Counted from the stretch's first letter, positions 22,208 through 31,631 are shown. The stretch: DNA of 36,922 nucleotides from Gammaproteobacteria bacterium (GCA_029884425.1 JAOUHV010000028.1:1-36922), one strand, 5' to 3'. Notes: generated by a model not told the origin, from the letters alone. Translations and numbers: made by a program.

Positions 22208-22786
22208 TCAGGCGCGTGCCTCAAACGGTTTGACGACGACGGGAATGGCGTCCAGTCCCTGGGGGACGGGCCATTGCCACTGCTCGATGGGGACGGCTAC
22301 TGGCACCATGTCGATGCAGTCCACCGGGCAGGGTGGGAGGCATAGTTCACAGCCAGTGCACTCTGAGGCGATGATGGTGTGCATGTGCTTGGCTGCGCCC
22401 AGAATGGCGTCTACCGGACACGCCTGAATGCATAGGGTGCAACCGATGCAGTTGTTCTCGTCGATGACGGCAACCATGGTGGGTTTTTCTGCGCCATTTT
22501 CAGGGTTCAGCGGTTTGGGCTGCACGCCCAGCAAATCCGCCAATGCCTGAATGGTGGGTTCACCACCGGGTGGACACTGGTTAATCTCTGCCTCGCCGTT
22601 GGCCATGGCCTGGGCATAGGGACGGCATCCGGCAAAGCCGCACTGACCGCATTGGGTTTGTGGCAGCAGCTTGTCGATTTTCTCGACCAGCGGGTCGCCT
22701 TCAACCTTGAAAAACACGGCGGCAAAGCCGAGCAGTAAACCAAAAACGGTGGCCAGTGCGCTAAGAACCAGAATGGCGGTGAGCAT
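22208..22786 (-). CDS. rnfB: Rnf electron transport complex subunit B
   Basis: A 192-aa subunit with an N-terminal TM helix, a 4Fe-4S domain ([13 protein letters not shown], about residues 46-58) and a two-cluster ferredoxin domain ([16 protein letters not shown] and [16 protein letters not shown]). It exchanges electrons with soluble ferredoxin. Length fits the gammaproteobacterial form. It follows rnfA by three bases. Confidence 0.96.
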   Translation of the reverse strand: MLTAILVLSALATVFGLLLGFAAVFFKVEGDPLVEKIDKLLPQTQCGQCGFAGCRPYAQAMANGEAEINQCPPGGEPTIQALADLLGVQPKPLNPENGAEKPTMVAVIDENNCIGCTLCIQACPVDAILGAAKHMHTIIASECTGCELCLPPCPVDCIDMVPVAVPIEQWQWPVPQGLDAIPVVVKPFEARA

Positions 22787-22789
22787 GGC

Positions 22790-23371
22790 TTAACCTTTCA
22801 CCAATCCGGCAAAGCCCATGAAGGCGGTGGACATCAGGCCAGCGGTAATCAGGGTGATGGCCGGGCCACGAAAGGCCAGTGGGACATCGCCAACAGCAAT
22901 GCGCTCGCGCAGTGAGGCAAACAAAATCAGCGCCAGCGAAAAGCCCATCGCGCCGCCAAAACCGTAAACGGCGGATTGCAAAAATCCATGCTCATGTTGC
23001 ACGTTCAGCAGCGCCAGACCCAGCACCACACAGTTGGTGGTGATCAGTGGCAGATAAATGCCCAGCATCTGGTACAGCAGCGGACTGGTTTTGTGCACCA
23101 CCATTTCGGTGAATTGTACTACTACCGCAATCACCAGAATGAAGGCGATGGTGCGCAGGTATTCCAGTTCAAACGGTATCAGCAGATAGGTATTGACCAG
23201 ATAACTGCAGATTGATGACAGGGTCAGCACAAACGTGGTGGCCAATGCCATGCCGGTGGCGGTTTCCAGTTTGCGCGAAACGCCCATGAACGGACACAGG
23301 CCAAGAAATTTCACCAGCACGAAATTGTTTACCAATACCGTACTCAGTAGGATCAGTGCGAATTCAGTCAT
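22790..23371 (-). CDS. rnfA: Rnf electron transport complex subunit A
   Basis: A 193-aa inner-membrane subunit with about six TM helices, related to RnfE. The opening ([25 protein letters not shown]) and [18 protein letters not shown] are diagnostic, including the two Cys residues that can hold the membrane Fe-S centre. It is the first rnf gene. The metG stop lies 52 bases upstream with no terminator between, so metG and rnf are probably one transcript, though an internal promoter is possible. Confidence 0.96.
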   Translation of the reverse strand: MTEFALILLSTVLVNNFVLVKFLGLCPFMGVSRKLETATGMALATTFVLTLSSICSYLVNTYLLIPFELEYLRTIAFILVIAVVVQFTEMVVHKTSPLLYQMLGIYLPLITTNCVVLGLALLNVQHEHGFLQSAVYGFGGAMGFSLALILFASLRERIAVGDVPLAFRGPAITLITAGLMSTAFMGFAGLVKG

Positions 23372-23423
23372 CGTGCCTGTGTGCTTCCTGTTTAATGTGG
23401 CGTGGCATCCGTTACCGCGAACT

Positions 23424-25481
23424 TTATTTTACGCGCATGCCGGGCTGCGCGCCTTCTTCGGGATTTAAAATCCACAAATCCTTGCCGCCGGGGCCGGCTG
23501 CCAGCACCATGCCTTCGGACATGCCAAAGCGCATTTTGCGCGGCGCCAGGTTGGCGACCATGACCGTCAGCTTGCCTTTGAGTTGTTCCGGCGAATAGGC
23601 AGATTTAATTCCAGCAAATACCTGACGGGTTTCGCCGCCCAGATCCAGTTGCAGGCGCAGCAATTTTTCTGCGCCTTCGACGTGATCTGCTTCGACGATA
23701 CGCGCGATGCGCAAATCAATTTTGGCGAAATCATCGTACTCAATCGTGGGGAAAATCGGCTCCATCGTCTGGGCCGTGCTGCTGGATTTTGCAGCGGGCG
23801 CAGCCGCGGGGATGTCTTCTTTGGAGGCTTCAATCATGGCTTCAATTTTTTTCTCATCAACGCGAGTCATCAATGGTTTGAACGCATTGATGCGGTGGTC
23901 GCGCAGTGGCTTGGCAACGCTGTTCCACTGCATGGCATCAATGTTGAGAAACTCCTCGCTGGCCTGCGCCATGGCGGGCAGCACTGGCTTGAGGTAGTTC
24001 ATCAGCACGCGGAACAGATTAATGCCCATGCTGCAGATGTCTTGCAGGGCCTGATCAGCGCCTTCCTGTTTGGCAACAACCCAGGGCTGTTTTTCGTCGA
24101 TGTACTGATTGGCTTTGTCGGCCAGCGCCATAATGTCGCGGGTGGCACGGCCAAATTCGCGAGCTTCGTAGTGTTCTGCAATGATTTCTGCCTGGTCAAC
24201 AAAGCTTTGGTAAAGCTCAGGCTCAGCGAGCGTGGCTGACAGTTTGCCATCAAAGCGCTTGCTGATAAAACCGGCACAACGTGAGGCTATGTTCACAACC
24301 TTGCCGACCAGGTCTGCGTTGACGCGACTGGTGAAGTCATCAAATTGCAGATCCAGGTCTTCAATGCGGCTGTTCAGGCGCGCGGCGAAGTAGTAGCGCA
24401 GATATTCCGGGTTGAGATGATCCAGATAGGTGCGGGCCTTGATGAAGGTGCCGCGTGACTTGGACATCTTGTGGCCGTTGACGGTTAAAAAGCCGTGGCA
24501 GAAAACGGCGCTGGGTTTGCGGAAACCGCCGCCTTCCAGCATGGCTGGCCAGAACAGCGAGTGGAAATAGAGAATGTCCTTGCCGATGAAGTGGTAAACC
24601 TCGGCATCGCTGTCTTTTTTCCAGAAGCTGTCGAAGTCGATATTTTGCTTGGCGCACAGATTTTTAAAGCTGGCGATGTAACCGATGGGTGCGTCCAGCC
24701 AGACGTAGAAAAATTTGTTTTTGTGGTCGGGAATTTCAAAACCAAAATACGGCGCGTCACGGGAAATGTCCCAGTCGGCCAGACCGGCGTCGAACCACTC
24801 GCGCAGTTTGTTGCTGACTTCGGGCTGCAGGGTAGAGCTTTTTTCGCCGTTGTCGCCGTTGCCTGTCCACTGGCGCAGCATGTCTTCAAAATCTTTGAGC
24901 TGGAAGAACAGATGTTCGGATTGCTTCTGGATTGGGGTTGCGCCGGAAATGACCGACACCGCGTTTTTCAGCTCGGTCGGTGAGTACGTCGCGCCGCAGG
25001 CTTCGCAGTTGTCGCCGTATTGATCTTTGGCACCGCACTTGGGGCACTCGCCTTTGACGAAACGATCAGGCAGGAACATTTCCTTGACCGGATCATAGGC
25101 CTGTTCGATGCTGCGAACTGCGATGTGACCGTTGGCGTTGAGCTGATTGAAAATCTGTTCGGCCAGTGCGCGGTTTTCGTCCGAATGTGTGCTGTGGAAA
25201 TTGTCAAAGGCGACGCCAAATTCGGCGAAGTCGCGTTGTTGCTCTGCACTGATTTTTTTCACCAGTTCAGCAGGTTCCATGCCCTGCTTTTGTGCATGCA
25301 GCATGATGGGGGTGCCGTGGGCATCGGAGGCGCAGACGTAGTAGGTTTCATGCCCGCGCATTTTCTGGAACCGGGCCCAGATGTCGGTCTGAATGTATTC
25401 CACCATGTGGCCGAGATGGATCGGGCCGTTGGCATAGGGCAGGGCACTGGTGATCAGGAGTTTGCGTTTTTTTAGGTTCAT
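23424..25481 (-). CDS. metG: Methionyl-tRNA synthetase
   Basis: A 685-aa class I synthetase. The HIGH motif reads HLGH (residues 22-25), and KMSKS is present in [12 protein letters not shown]. The zinc-binding knuckles appear as [20 protein letters not shown]-terminal tRNA-binding (Trbp111-type) domain follows residue about 580 ([20 protein letters not shown]), which usually drives dimer formation. Full length and intact. It reads divergently from apbC, the common gammaproteobacterial arrangement, and starts a long unit running into rnf and nth. Confidence 0.97.
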   Translation of the reverse strand: MNLKKRKLLITSALPYANGPIHLGHMVEYIQTDIWARFQKMRGHETYYVCASDAHGTPIMLHAQKQGMEPAELVKKISAEQQRDFAEFGVAFDNFHSTHSDENRALAEQIFNQLNANGHIAVRSIEQAYDPVKEMFLPDRFVKGECPKCGAKDQYGDNCEACGATYSPTELKNAVSVISGATPIQKQSEHLFFQLKDFEDMLRQWTGNGDNGEKSSTLQPEVSNKLREWFDAGLADWDISRDAPYFGFEIPDHKNKFFYVWLDAPIGYIASFKNLCAKQNIDFDSFWKKDSDAEVYHFIGKDILYFHSLFWPAMLEGGGFRKPSAVFCHGFLTVNGHKMSKSRGTFIKARTYLDHLNPEYLRYYFAARLNSRIEDLDLQFDDFTSRVNADLVGKVVNIASRCAGFISKRFDGKLSATLAEPELYQSFVDQAEIIAEHYEAREFGRATRDIMALADKANQYIDEKQPWVVAKQEGADQALQDICSMGINLFRVLMNYLKPVLPAMAQASEEFLNIDAMQWNSVAKPLRDHRINAFKPLMTRVDEKKIEAMIEASKEDIPAAAPAAKSSSTAQTMEPIFPTIEYDDFAKIDLRIARIVEADHVEGAEKLLRLQLDLGGETRQVFAGIKSAYSPEQLKGKLTVMVANLAPRKMRFGMSEGMVLAAGPGGKDLWILNPEEGAQPGMRVK

Positions 25482-25535
25482 GAGCTCATTATCAAGCGCT
25501 AATACAGCAACTTAGGCGAAAAATCAAAGCGCAGC

Positions 25536-25544
25536 ATTATAGCA
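25536..25544 (-). promoter_or_regulatory. Extended -10 promoter for metG
   Basis: On the minus strand TGCTATAAT has a consensus TATAAT (25541-25536) plus the TGn extension. The -35 region is weak. The transcript would start near 25529, about 48 bases before the metG ATG at 25481. Confidence 0.55.
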
Positions 25545-25636
25545 GAACTTTTCTTAATTAATTCAGACTAGAATGGCGGGATCATGTAAAATGGTACGCC
25601 AAAAAACTAGCGTTGTGTGTGGTTTTGGAGGAGAAC

Positions 25637-26725
25637 ATGTCCGTTTCCCAGTTACAGGTTGAAACCAGCCTGAAGTCCTATGTTGATCCTTACCTGAATA
25701 AAGACCTGGTCAGTGCCGGTGCAGTAAAGAAAATTACCGTCGAAGGCGGTGATGTCAGCGTGGAAATTTTGTTGGGATTTCCAGCCAAGGGCTATGAGAG
25801 CCGCTTGCGTGAGGCGCTGACGGCCAAAGTGCGTCAGATCGCTGGCGTGGGCGCAGTGAACATCAGCATCAGCAGCCGCATCCAGAAGCATGCAGTGCAG
25901 CATGGTGTTAAGCCTATGGCAAACATCAAAAATATTATCGCCGTTGCCTCGGGCAAGGGCGGGGTGGGCAAGTCCACCACCGCTGCCAATTTGGCGTTGG
26001 CGCTGGTGGCTGAAGGTGCCAAGGTCGGCATTCTGGACGCGGACATTTACGGTCCGAGCCAGCCACGGATGTTGGGCATCAAGGATCGTCCCGAGTCCAA
26101 AGACGGCAAGACCATGGAGCCGCTGGAAAATCACGGCCTGCAGGCGATGTCCATCGGTTTTCTAATCGATGAGGAAAGTCCGATGATCTGGCGTGGTCCG
26201 ATGGTGACCCAGGCGCTGGAGCAGTTACTCAACGAAACCAACTGGCATGACCTGGACTATCTGGTGATCGATCTGCCGCCGGGAACCGGCGACATTCAGT
26301 TGACGCTGTCGCAGCGGATTCCGGTCAGTGGCGCGGTGATTGTTACCACGCCGCAGGACATTGCCTTGCTGGATGCGCGCAAGGGGCTGAAAATGTTCCA
26401 GAAAGTGAATGTGCCGGTGCTGGGTATTGTCGAGAACATGAGCATCCACATTTGCAGCAAGTGCGGCCACGCTGAGCATATTTTCGGCGAAGGCGGCGGT
26501 CAGCGCATGGCGACGGACTACGACGTGGAGTTTCTGGGCTCTCTGCCGCTGGATATTCGCATTCGCGAGCAGGCCGACGGCGGCACGCCAACGGTGTTGG
26601 CAGACCCCAATGGCAAAATTGCGGAAATTTATCGGGAAATCAGCCGCCATGTGGCAGCACGTTTGGCCTCTCAGGGCCGAGATTATTCAGCCAAATTCCC
26701 CAATATCGTGATTCAAAACAGTTAA
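25637..26725 (+). CDS. apbC: Iron-sulfur cluster carrier protein ApbC (Mrp/NBP35 family)
   Basis: A 362-aa P-loop ATPase that carries and delivers Fe-S clusters. An N-terminal MIP18-like domain (about 1-90) is followed by the deviant Walker A motif SGKGGVGKSTTAANLA (about residues 108-123), a Walker B region (LDYLVIDLPPGTGD) and the cluster-holding CSKCGH pair. Start ATG 25637 is chosen for GGAGGAG just upstream; the frame extends to 25613. It is divergent from metG and is followed by dcd 21 bases later, so the two are likely co-transcribed. Confidence 0.95.
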   Translation: MSVSQLQVETSLKSYVDPYLNKDLVSAGAVKKITVEGGDVSVEILLGFPAKGYESRLREALTAKVRQIAGVGAVNISISSRIQKHAVQHGVKPMANIKNIIAVASGKGGVGKSTTAANLALALVAEGAKVGILDADIYGPSQPRMLGIKDRPESKDGKTMEPLENHGLQAMSIGFLIDEESPMIWRGPMVTQALEQLLNETNWHDLDYLVIDLPPGTGDIQLTLSQRIPVSGAVIVTTPQDIALLDARKGLKMFQKVNVPVLGIVENMSIHICSKCGHAEHIFGEGGGQRMATDYDVEFLGSLPLDIRIREQADGGTPTVLADPNGKIAEIYREISRHVAARLASQGRDYSAKFPNIVIQNS

Positions 26726-26746
26726 AAAAATTAGACGGACGCAGTG

Positions 26747-27313
26747 ATGAGCATAAAGTCAGACAAGTGGATTCGCCGTATGGCAGAAGCCGAGGGCATG
26801 ATTGAACCGTTTGAGCCGGGCCAGGTGAAAACCAATGCGAGTGGACGAATCGTTTCCTACGGTACGTCCAGCTATGGTTACGACGTGCGTTGTGCCGACG
26901 AATTCAAGATTTTCACCAACATTAACTCTGCGGTGGTGGATCCCAAAAACTTCTCTGAAGCCAGTTTTGTGGATGTGAAGTCTGACGTGTGCATCATCCC
27001 GCCCAACTCGTTTGCCTTGGCGCGGACGGTGGAATACTTCCGGATTCCGCGCAATGTGCTGACGATTTGTCTGGGCAAGTCCACCTATGCGCGTTGCGGC
27101 ATTATCGTTAACGTCACGCCGCTGGAACCGGAGTGGGAAGGCCATGTGACGCTGGAGTTCTCCAATACCACGCCGCTGCCGGCGAAAATATATGCCAACG
27201 AAGGCGTGGCACAGATGCTGTTCCTGGAGTCCGATGAGGTGTGTGAGACCTCCTATCGTGACCGTTCGGGTAAATACCAGGGGCAGGTTGGGGTCACCTT
27301 GCCCAGGACGTAA
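26747..27313 (+). CDS. dcd: dCTP deaminase
   Basis: A 188-aa enzyme converting dCTP to dUTP for thymidylate synthesis. Family marks include [11 protein letters not shown] near residue 38, [10 protein letters not shown] with the catalytic-site Arg, and [15 protein letters not shown] with the catalytic Glu. Length fits the shorter bacterial Dcd form. Start ATG 26747 is preferred to the GTG directly before it. It ends upstream of a small hairpin (27344-27365). Confidence 0.95.
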   Translation: MSIKSDKWIRRMAEAEGMIEPFEPGQVKTNASGRIVSYGTSSYGYDVRCADEFKIFTNINSAVVDPKNFSEASFVDVKSDVCIIPPNSFALARTVEYFRIPRNVLTICLGKSTYARCGIIVNVTPLEPEWEGHVTLEFSNTTPLPAKIYANEGVAQMLFLESDEVCETSYRDRSGKYQGQVGVTLPRT

Positions 27314-27343
27314 TAAGTCTAAGTTTCCTTTAAAAAAGCATGG

Positions 27344-27365
27344 AAATGTAACCGGGATTACATTT
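27344..27365 (+). terminator. Hairpin after dcd, possible weak terminator
   Basis: AAATGTAA (27344-27351), CCGGGA, TTACATTT (27358-27365). The stem is AT-rich and the T run is short, so termination is uncertain. Confidence 0.35.
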
Positions 27366-27568
27366 TGCATTTACTGAGTTGAGCGGCTCTTGAAACCAAC
27401 GACCAAGGCCCCATATCCTGAGCTAAGGCTATGGTAATTGGCGAAAAATCAGTCAAGTAGGTTTTTCTCTGGTTTGGCCCGCAAATATGGGTTAATGTGG
27501 TACTGGCACGAGCCGATAACCTAAATGAGACAACTGCAGTTAATGTGGTTTTTTTGAGGAGGAAAGCC
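27366..27568 (+). other. Unexplained leader between dcd and the 75-aa gene
   Basis: About 200 bases with no gene. It holds an imperfect hairpin at 27411-27434 (CCATA.CCT paired with AGG.TATGG). I compared it by eye with common riboswitch cores (c-di-GMP, TPP, SAM, glutamine) and saw no match. It ends in AGGAGG (27557-27562) before the 75-aa gene. Confidence 0.3.
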
Positions 27569-27796
27569 ATGATCATCACGATAGACATGGTAACGGGGGA
27601 AGTCAGCGACGATTCCGTCTCCCAGCATGTTGCAGAGACAGGTTCCATCCGCCGGCCCGAGATGCGAATGCCGCGGAATCTTGAGCCAGGTTTGCAGACG
27701 TACGATTCCAGCGTTCCGCAAAAACCGGTCAATGGGTTTCCAGACAGTATGATTAATAGCCGTATCGATACGTTCATTGATCAGATGAATAAATAA
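27569..27796 (+). CDS. Small orphan protein (75 aa)
   Basis: A 75-aa protein opening MIITIDMVTGEVSDDSV and closing SRIDTFIDQMNK; not recognised. It has a strong AGGAGG ribosome binding site at 27557-27562 and a strong terminator 16 bases after its stop, so it is a well-bounded single gene. The frame extends to 27497, but that would put the ribosome binding site inside the gene. No TM segment, signal peptide or cysteine is present. The middle is Pro/Arg-rich (SIRRPEMRMPRNLEPG) and looks flexible. It lies between dcd and an HD-GYP regulator; a functional link is not shown. Confidence 0.6.
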   Translation: MIITIDMVTGEVSDDSVSQHVAETGSIRRPEMRMPRNLEPGLQTYDSSVPQKPVNGFPDSMINSRIDTFIDQMNK

Positions 27797-27812
27797 GATA
27801 ACAGAACACCGT

Positions 27813-27846
27813 AAAAAGCCGCTCCGGAGTGGGGCGGCTTTTTTTT
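27813..27846 (+). terminator. Intrinsic terminator after the 75-aa gene
   Basis: AAGCCGCTCC (27816-27825), GGAGT, GGGGCGGCTT (27831-27840) with one G-U pair, followed by a run of T to 27846. Confidence 0.88.
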
Positions 27847-27966
27847 GTCTCCGATTTGCCATGGCGGGCTTACACACTTTTACATTGTCGCTATCAACCC
27901 CTACCGGAAATGTGCGCTAAAAAGGTAGATGAGTGGCCTGAGAATCGGAAACGGGTAGAGGGAAGT

Positions 27967-29055
27967 ATGCACATGTGGAAATGGCCATCGGCGGCGGAAC
28001 AGGTGAGTTACCGCGCGTTGATTGTGGATGATTCGCAATCGCAGCGGATGCTGCAGCGAACCATTCTACAGGGCCTGGGGTTTGAGGTGGCTGAGGCAGT
28101 GGATGGGGCTGAGGCGCTACGCCAGATTGCAGAACACGATTTTGATGTGATTCTGATGGACAAAAACATGCCGGTTATGGATGGCGATCAGGCTTGTCGC
28201 GAAATACGGCAGACGCTGGGCAATGTGCTGGTGCCGATTTGTATGGTGACCGCCTCCAGTGATGATGCTGAGCTGGAACGTAGTTTGAAGGCGGGCGCGA
28301 CGGATTTTATTCGCAAACCATTTAGCGAAACAGAGTATGCGGCGCGCGTGGTTCGTGCCGCACAGAGTAAACGTGTTACAGATCAATTGGACAGTGCTGA
28401 AGCGTTTATGTTTGCACTGGCGCGTATGGTTGAGGCGAAAGACGTAAATACCGGTGATCATTGCTCCAGATTGCAACATTTGTCACGGGTGTTTGGTGCC
28501 AGGCTGGGTTTGTCGGAATCTGAATTGCAAACCTTATGGCGTGGCGGTGTGTTGCATGATCTTGGCAAGTTGGGAATCCCCGATGCCATTTTGCTCAAGC
28601 GGGGGCCGCTGACGGCAGAGGAATGGGTGGTAATGAAAACTCATCCGCAGATAGGTGCCAACTTGTGTGCCAGTTTGAGCAGTATGCGGGCTACGGTACC
28701 CATTATTCTTTATCACCATGAGGCTTGGAATGGCAGTGGTTATCCGCATGGCTTGCAGGGCGAGGCAATACCTTATTTGGCGCGGGTGTTCCAAATTATC
28801 GATATCTATGATGCCTTGTCGAATGCGCGTCCCTACAAGCCGGCGATGTCAAATGACGAAGTGGTGCAGGTGTTAACAGATGAAATGAATCGTGGTTTGC
28901 GTGATCCGCAACTGACCACGGCTTTTATTGAATTGGTGCGCGAAGCACCACAAAGTTTGATTGTACCTAAAAGACAAGAAAAATATTTGGACGAACAAAT
29001 TTTTGAACAGATTATGAGTGCAAGGGTGCAAGTGACTGGCCGGTCAACGGCTTAG
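27967..29055 (+). CDS. Response regulator with HD-GYP c-di-GMP phosphodiesterase domain
   Basis: A 362-aa protein with an N-terminal receiver domain (about 16-135) carrying VDDSQSQR and the phospho-acceptor Asp in ILMDKNMPVMDG (near residue 64), followed by an HD-GYP domain. The catalytic HD sits in LHDLGKLGIPD (near 195), and the GYP loop reads HHEAWNGSGYP (near 251), so hydrolysis of c-di-GMP is expected. No sensor kinase is adjacent. Start ATG 27967 is chosen for GAGGGAAG upstream; the longer frame to 27829 would begin inside the terminator. The next gene is a lone receiver 17 bases downstream, probably co-transcribed. Confidence 0.9.
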   Translation: MHMWKWPSAAEQVSYRALIVDDSQSQRMLQRTILQGLGFEVAEAVDGAEALRQIAEHDFDVILMDKNMPVMDGDQACREIRQTLGNVLVPICMVTASSDDAELERSLKAGATDFIRKPFSETEYAARVVRAAQSKRVTDQLDSAEAFMFALARMVEAKDVNTGDHCSRLQHLSRVFGARLGLSESELQTLWRGGVLHDLGKLGIPDAILLKRGPLTAEEWVVMKTHPQIGANLCASLSSMRATVPIILYHHEAWNGSGYPHGLQGEAIPYLARVFQIIDIYDALSNARPYKPAMSNDEVVQVLTDEMNRGLRDPQLTTAFIELVREAPQSLIVPKRQEKYLDEQIFEQIMSARVQVTGRSTA

Positions 29056-29072
29056 AGAATGAGGACAAGGTT

Positions 29073-29480
29073 ATGTTGAACTTGGCGATGAGTGATGCCG
29101 TACCCGAACGGACCGTGCTGGTAGTGGATGACAATGTTCAGTGGGGCGAGTGCCTGCGGGAATATTTTGAAATGGAAGGTTTCGAAGTTTTACTGGCAGA
29201 AAATGGCAAGGTCGCGTTGGAAATTTTAGGTAACCACCGGCCAAGCATTATTTTTACCGACATGATCATGCCGGAAACCGAGGGATTTGAATTTATCATC
29301 GCTGTGCGGCGGATGGATAAAGATATTCCCATTATCGCCATGTCCGGCGGATTGATCGGGCGCGCCGAATATTATCTGGACGTAGCCAAAAAAGCCGGCG
29401 CGAATTTCTGTTTGGACAAGCCATTTTCGTGGGCGACGCTGGAAGAGGTATTGGGGAAGTTTTTACCCGCCGGTAAATAA
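29073..29480 (+). CDS. Single-domain (CheY-like) response regulator
   Basis: A 135-aa receiver domain with the acidic pair in VLVVDDNVQW, the phospho-acceptor Asp in IIFTDMIMPE (near residue 63), a Ser in AMSGG at the Thr/Ser switch position and the conserved Lys in CLDKPFSW. There is no output domain, so it signals by protein contact or phosphotransfer. It lies 17 bases after the HD-GYP regulator, and the two may share a kinase encoded elsewhere. Confidence 0.88.
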   Translation: MLNLAMSDAVPERTVLVVDDNVQWGECLREYFEMEGFEVLLAENGKVALEILGNHRPSIIFTDMIMPETEGFEFIIAVRRMDKDIPIIAMSGGLIGRAEYYLDVAKKAGANFCLDKPFSWATLEEVLGKFLPAGK

Positions 29481-29505
29481 AAAAACAGGGCCCTTTCGGG
29501 CCCTG
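29478..29505 (-). terminator. Terminator at the convergent junction
   Basis: CAGGGCCC (29486-29493), TTTC, GGGCCCTG (29498-29505). On the minus strand it is followed by a T run (A run at 29478-29485), so it works best for the yifB-side transcript. On the plus strand only a weak T tract follows. Confidence 0.75.
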
Positions 29506-29510
29506 AATGT

Positions 29511-29738
29511 TTAGTAGCGAACAGTAAGTGCTCGAGTGGCAATATTGCCGCTGCTCAGATCCAGAATTCCTTCATGCCGCAGTGAACAGCGGATGGCTAA
29601 CTTGATGCGGTATTGTTTGCCGTAGATTATTAGTGTTGGCCGGCAAGCCGGATTGATCATCTGGTCTGTGGTGATAGTCTCCGCAAGTTTACACATGGCG
29701 TCTTGCATAGTGTCCAGGAACTCGGCGTGATTTTCCAA
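29511..29738 (-). CDS. Small hypothetical protein downstream of yifB
   Basis: A frame of 75 aa from a TTG at 29738, or 65 aa from ATG 29708, with no convincing ribosome binding site. The sequence begins with a helix (MQDAMCKLAETITTDQM), and the C-terminal half is strand-rich (PTLIIYGKQYRIKLAIRC). I do not recognise it. It begins 11 bases after the yifB stop and ends right before a minus-strand terminator, which supports it being the last gene of that transcript. Confidence 0.4.
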   Translation of the reverse strand: MENHAEFLDTMQDAMCKLAETITTDQMINPACRPTLIIYGKQYRIKLAIRCSLRHEGILDLSSGNIATRALTVRY

Positions 29739-29749
29739 TCTGACAAAAT

Positions 29750-31264
29750 TTAGTGGCTGCGACCCCGGTCGTAACGGCGGTAGCTGATGGCTTCCAGCAG
29801 GTGAGCGGTTTGGATGGCGTCGCTGTCGGCCAGATCGGCGATGGTGCGGGCGACTTTGAGGATGCGGTGGTAGGCGCGCACCGATAGTTTGAGTCGTTCC
29901 AGGGCGTTTTCCAGCAGCAACTGATCACTGGCGGTGAGTCGGCAATGGCGTTCGATTTCCTGATTGGACAATTGCGCATTGGTCTTGCCGCTGCGAGCCA
30001 CCTGGCGCTGATGGGCATGCTCGACGCGCAACTGCACCGTCTGGCTGGCTTCAGTGTCGGCAGTGCCGGTTTGCGGGCGTAACAATTCCTTGGGCAAACG
30101 TGGCACTTCCAGTTGCAGGTCGATGCGATCGAGCAACGGGCCGGAGATTTTGTGACGATAGCGTGCGACCTGTTCAGGTGTGCAGCGACAGCGACCATCG
30201 GCGTCGCCAAGGTAGCCGCAGGGACAGGGGTTCATTGCGGCGACCAGTTGGAAGTCAGCGGGAAATTCGGCGCGGCGGGTGGCGCGGGAAATGGTGACGC
30301 GTTTGGATTCCAGCGGCTCGCGCAGTACTTCCAGCACTTTGCGATCAAATTCGGGCAGCTCGTCCAGAAACAATACGCCGTGATGCGACAGCGAAATTTC
30401 GCCCGGACGGGGATGGCTGCCACCACCGGCCAGCGCCACCGCCGAGCAGGTGTGGTGTGGGCTGCGAAAGGTGCGGCAACGCCAGCGGGCGCTGTCAAAT
30501 CCCTGATCGCTGATGGACAGCAGGGCGGCGGATTCCAGTGCCTCCTGCTCGCTCATGCTGGGCAAAATGCTGGGCAGACGACTGGCCAGCATACTTTTGC
30601 CGGTGCCCGGCGGGCCGACCATCAGCAGCGAATGCCGGCCGGCAGCGGCGATTTCCAGTGCCCGCTTGGCGTGTTGCTGACCGCGCACTTCGTTCAGGTC
30701 GGGCAGGTTCATGGTCATGATCGGCGTGGTGGCCGGTTGGCGCGCTAGTGGTTGATGGCGATTGAGATGAGCGCACACCTGCAGCAAATGACTGGCAGCG
30801 TAAATTTCCGCATCACTGATCAGTGCCGCTTCGGCAGCGTTGCTCTGCGGGATAATGACAGCCTGATTTTCGCGACTGGCTTGCAGCGCAAACGGCAGCA
30901 CGCCTTTGACTGCGCGCAATTCGCCGCCCAGCGCCAGCTCGCCGACAAATTCGTAGCCTTGCAGTGCTTCCAGCGGCAACTGACCAGAGGCAGCCAGAAT
31001 GCCCAGCGCAATGGGCAAGTCAAAGCGTCCGCCCTCTTTGGGCAAATCGGCGGGTGCCAGACTGATGGTGACGCGCTTGAGCGGAAACTCGAACTGACTG
31101 TTGATCAGTGCAGCGCGCACGCGGTCTTTGCTTTCCTTGACCGCCGCCTCAGGCAAACCGACCAGCGATAGCGCTGGCAGCCCGTTGGAAATATGTACTT
31201 CTACACTCACCCGCGGCGCTTCAATTCCATTGGCAGCGCGGGTGTGAACGATGGCTAGGGACAT
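29750..31264 (-). CDS. comM: YifB/ComM family Mg-chelatase-like AAA+ ATPase
   Basis: A 504-aa protein with an N-terminal Lon-protease-like ChlI domain (GLPALSLVGLPEAAVKESKDRV), a central AAA+ domain with Walker A GPPGTGKSMLA (near residue 217) and Walker B LFLDELPEF, and the NPCPCGYLGD segment. The C-terminal helical domain is complete. ComM is a branch-migration helicase that extends homologous tracts during natural transformation. E. coli yifB is the orthologue. It is followed by a small orphan and preceded by ubiK on the same strand. Confidence 0.93.
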   Translation of the reverse strand: MSLAIVHTRAANGIEAPRVSVEVHISNGLPALSLVGLPEAAVKESKDRVRAALINSQFEFPLKRVTISLAPADLPKEGGRFDLPIALGILAASGQLPLEALQGYEFVGELALGGELRAVKGVLPFALQASRENQAVIIPQSNAAEAALISDAEIYAASHLLQVCAHLNRHQPLARQPATTPIMTMNLPDLNEVRGQQHAKRALEIAAAGRHSLLMVGPPGTGKSMLASRLPSILPSMSEQEALESAALLSISDQGFDSARWRCRTFRSPHHTCSAVALAGGGSHPRPGEISLSHHGVLFLDELPEFDRKVLEVLREPLESKRVTISRATRRAEFPADFQLVAAMNPCPCGYLGDADGRCRCTPEQVARYRHKISGPLLDRIDLQLEVPRLPKELLRPQTGTADTEASQTVQLRVEHAHQRQVARSGKTNAQLSNQEIERHCRLTASDQLLLENALERLKLSVRAYHRILKVARTIADLADSDAIQTAHLLEAISYRRYDRGRSH

Positions 31265-31288
31265 TCCTTGACCCCCTTTGTGGGTTGT

Positions 31289-31555
31289 TTAGCTGTTGGG
31301 TTTAGCGTCCTTGTTGATCAGCGCTTCGAGTTCGGCCAGTTGTTTTTCCAGTGTTTCAAGTTTGCTGCGGGTGCGCGCCAGTACCTGGGTTTGCACATCA
31401 AATTCTTCGCGTGTCACCAGATCGAGTTTGCCCAGTGCGCCTTGCAGGGTGGAACGGAAATTTTTCTGCAAATCATCGCGCAATTCCTGCAGGCCCGGCG
31501 GCAGAGCGCCAGCGAGTTTGTGCGACAGTTCGTCAAGAATTTTGGCATCGAACAT
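31289..31555 (-). CDS. ubiK: Ubiquinone biosynthesis accessory factor UbiK (BMFP domain)
   Basis: An 88-aa protein opening MFDAKILDELSHKLAGALPPG, with a coiled-coil C-terminal half (VLARTRSKLETLEKQLAELEALI). This is the YqiC/BMFP pattern: a trimeric coiled-coil protein that binds lipids and assists the soluble Ubi complex. Start ATG 31555 is preferred to the TTG just before it. It lies 24 bases upstream of yifB on the same strand, so the two are likely co-transcribed. Confidence 0.9.
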   Translation of the reverse strand: MFDAKILDELSHKLAGALPPGLQELRDDLQKNFRSTLQGALGKLDLVTREEFDVQTQVLARTRSKLETLEKQLAELEALINKDAKPNS

Positions 31556-31631
31556 CAATACTTCCTTAAAAATCCAGTGGTGAACAAGGGCTCATTGTAC
31601 GGCGAAAGGTCGGGGAAATCATCCCGCAGCG

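Noticed and set aside
27504-27519. Possible sigma54 promoter beginning TGGCACG upstream of the 75-aa gene
   Set aside because: The -24 half is perfect, but the -12 position reads GATA and lacks the essential GC.
27358-27777. Open frame of 139 codons on the minus strand overlapping the 75-aa gene
   Set aside because: The plus-strand gene has a strong ribosome binding site and terminator; the minus-strand frame has neither and no recognisable motif.
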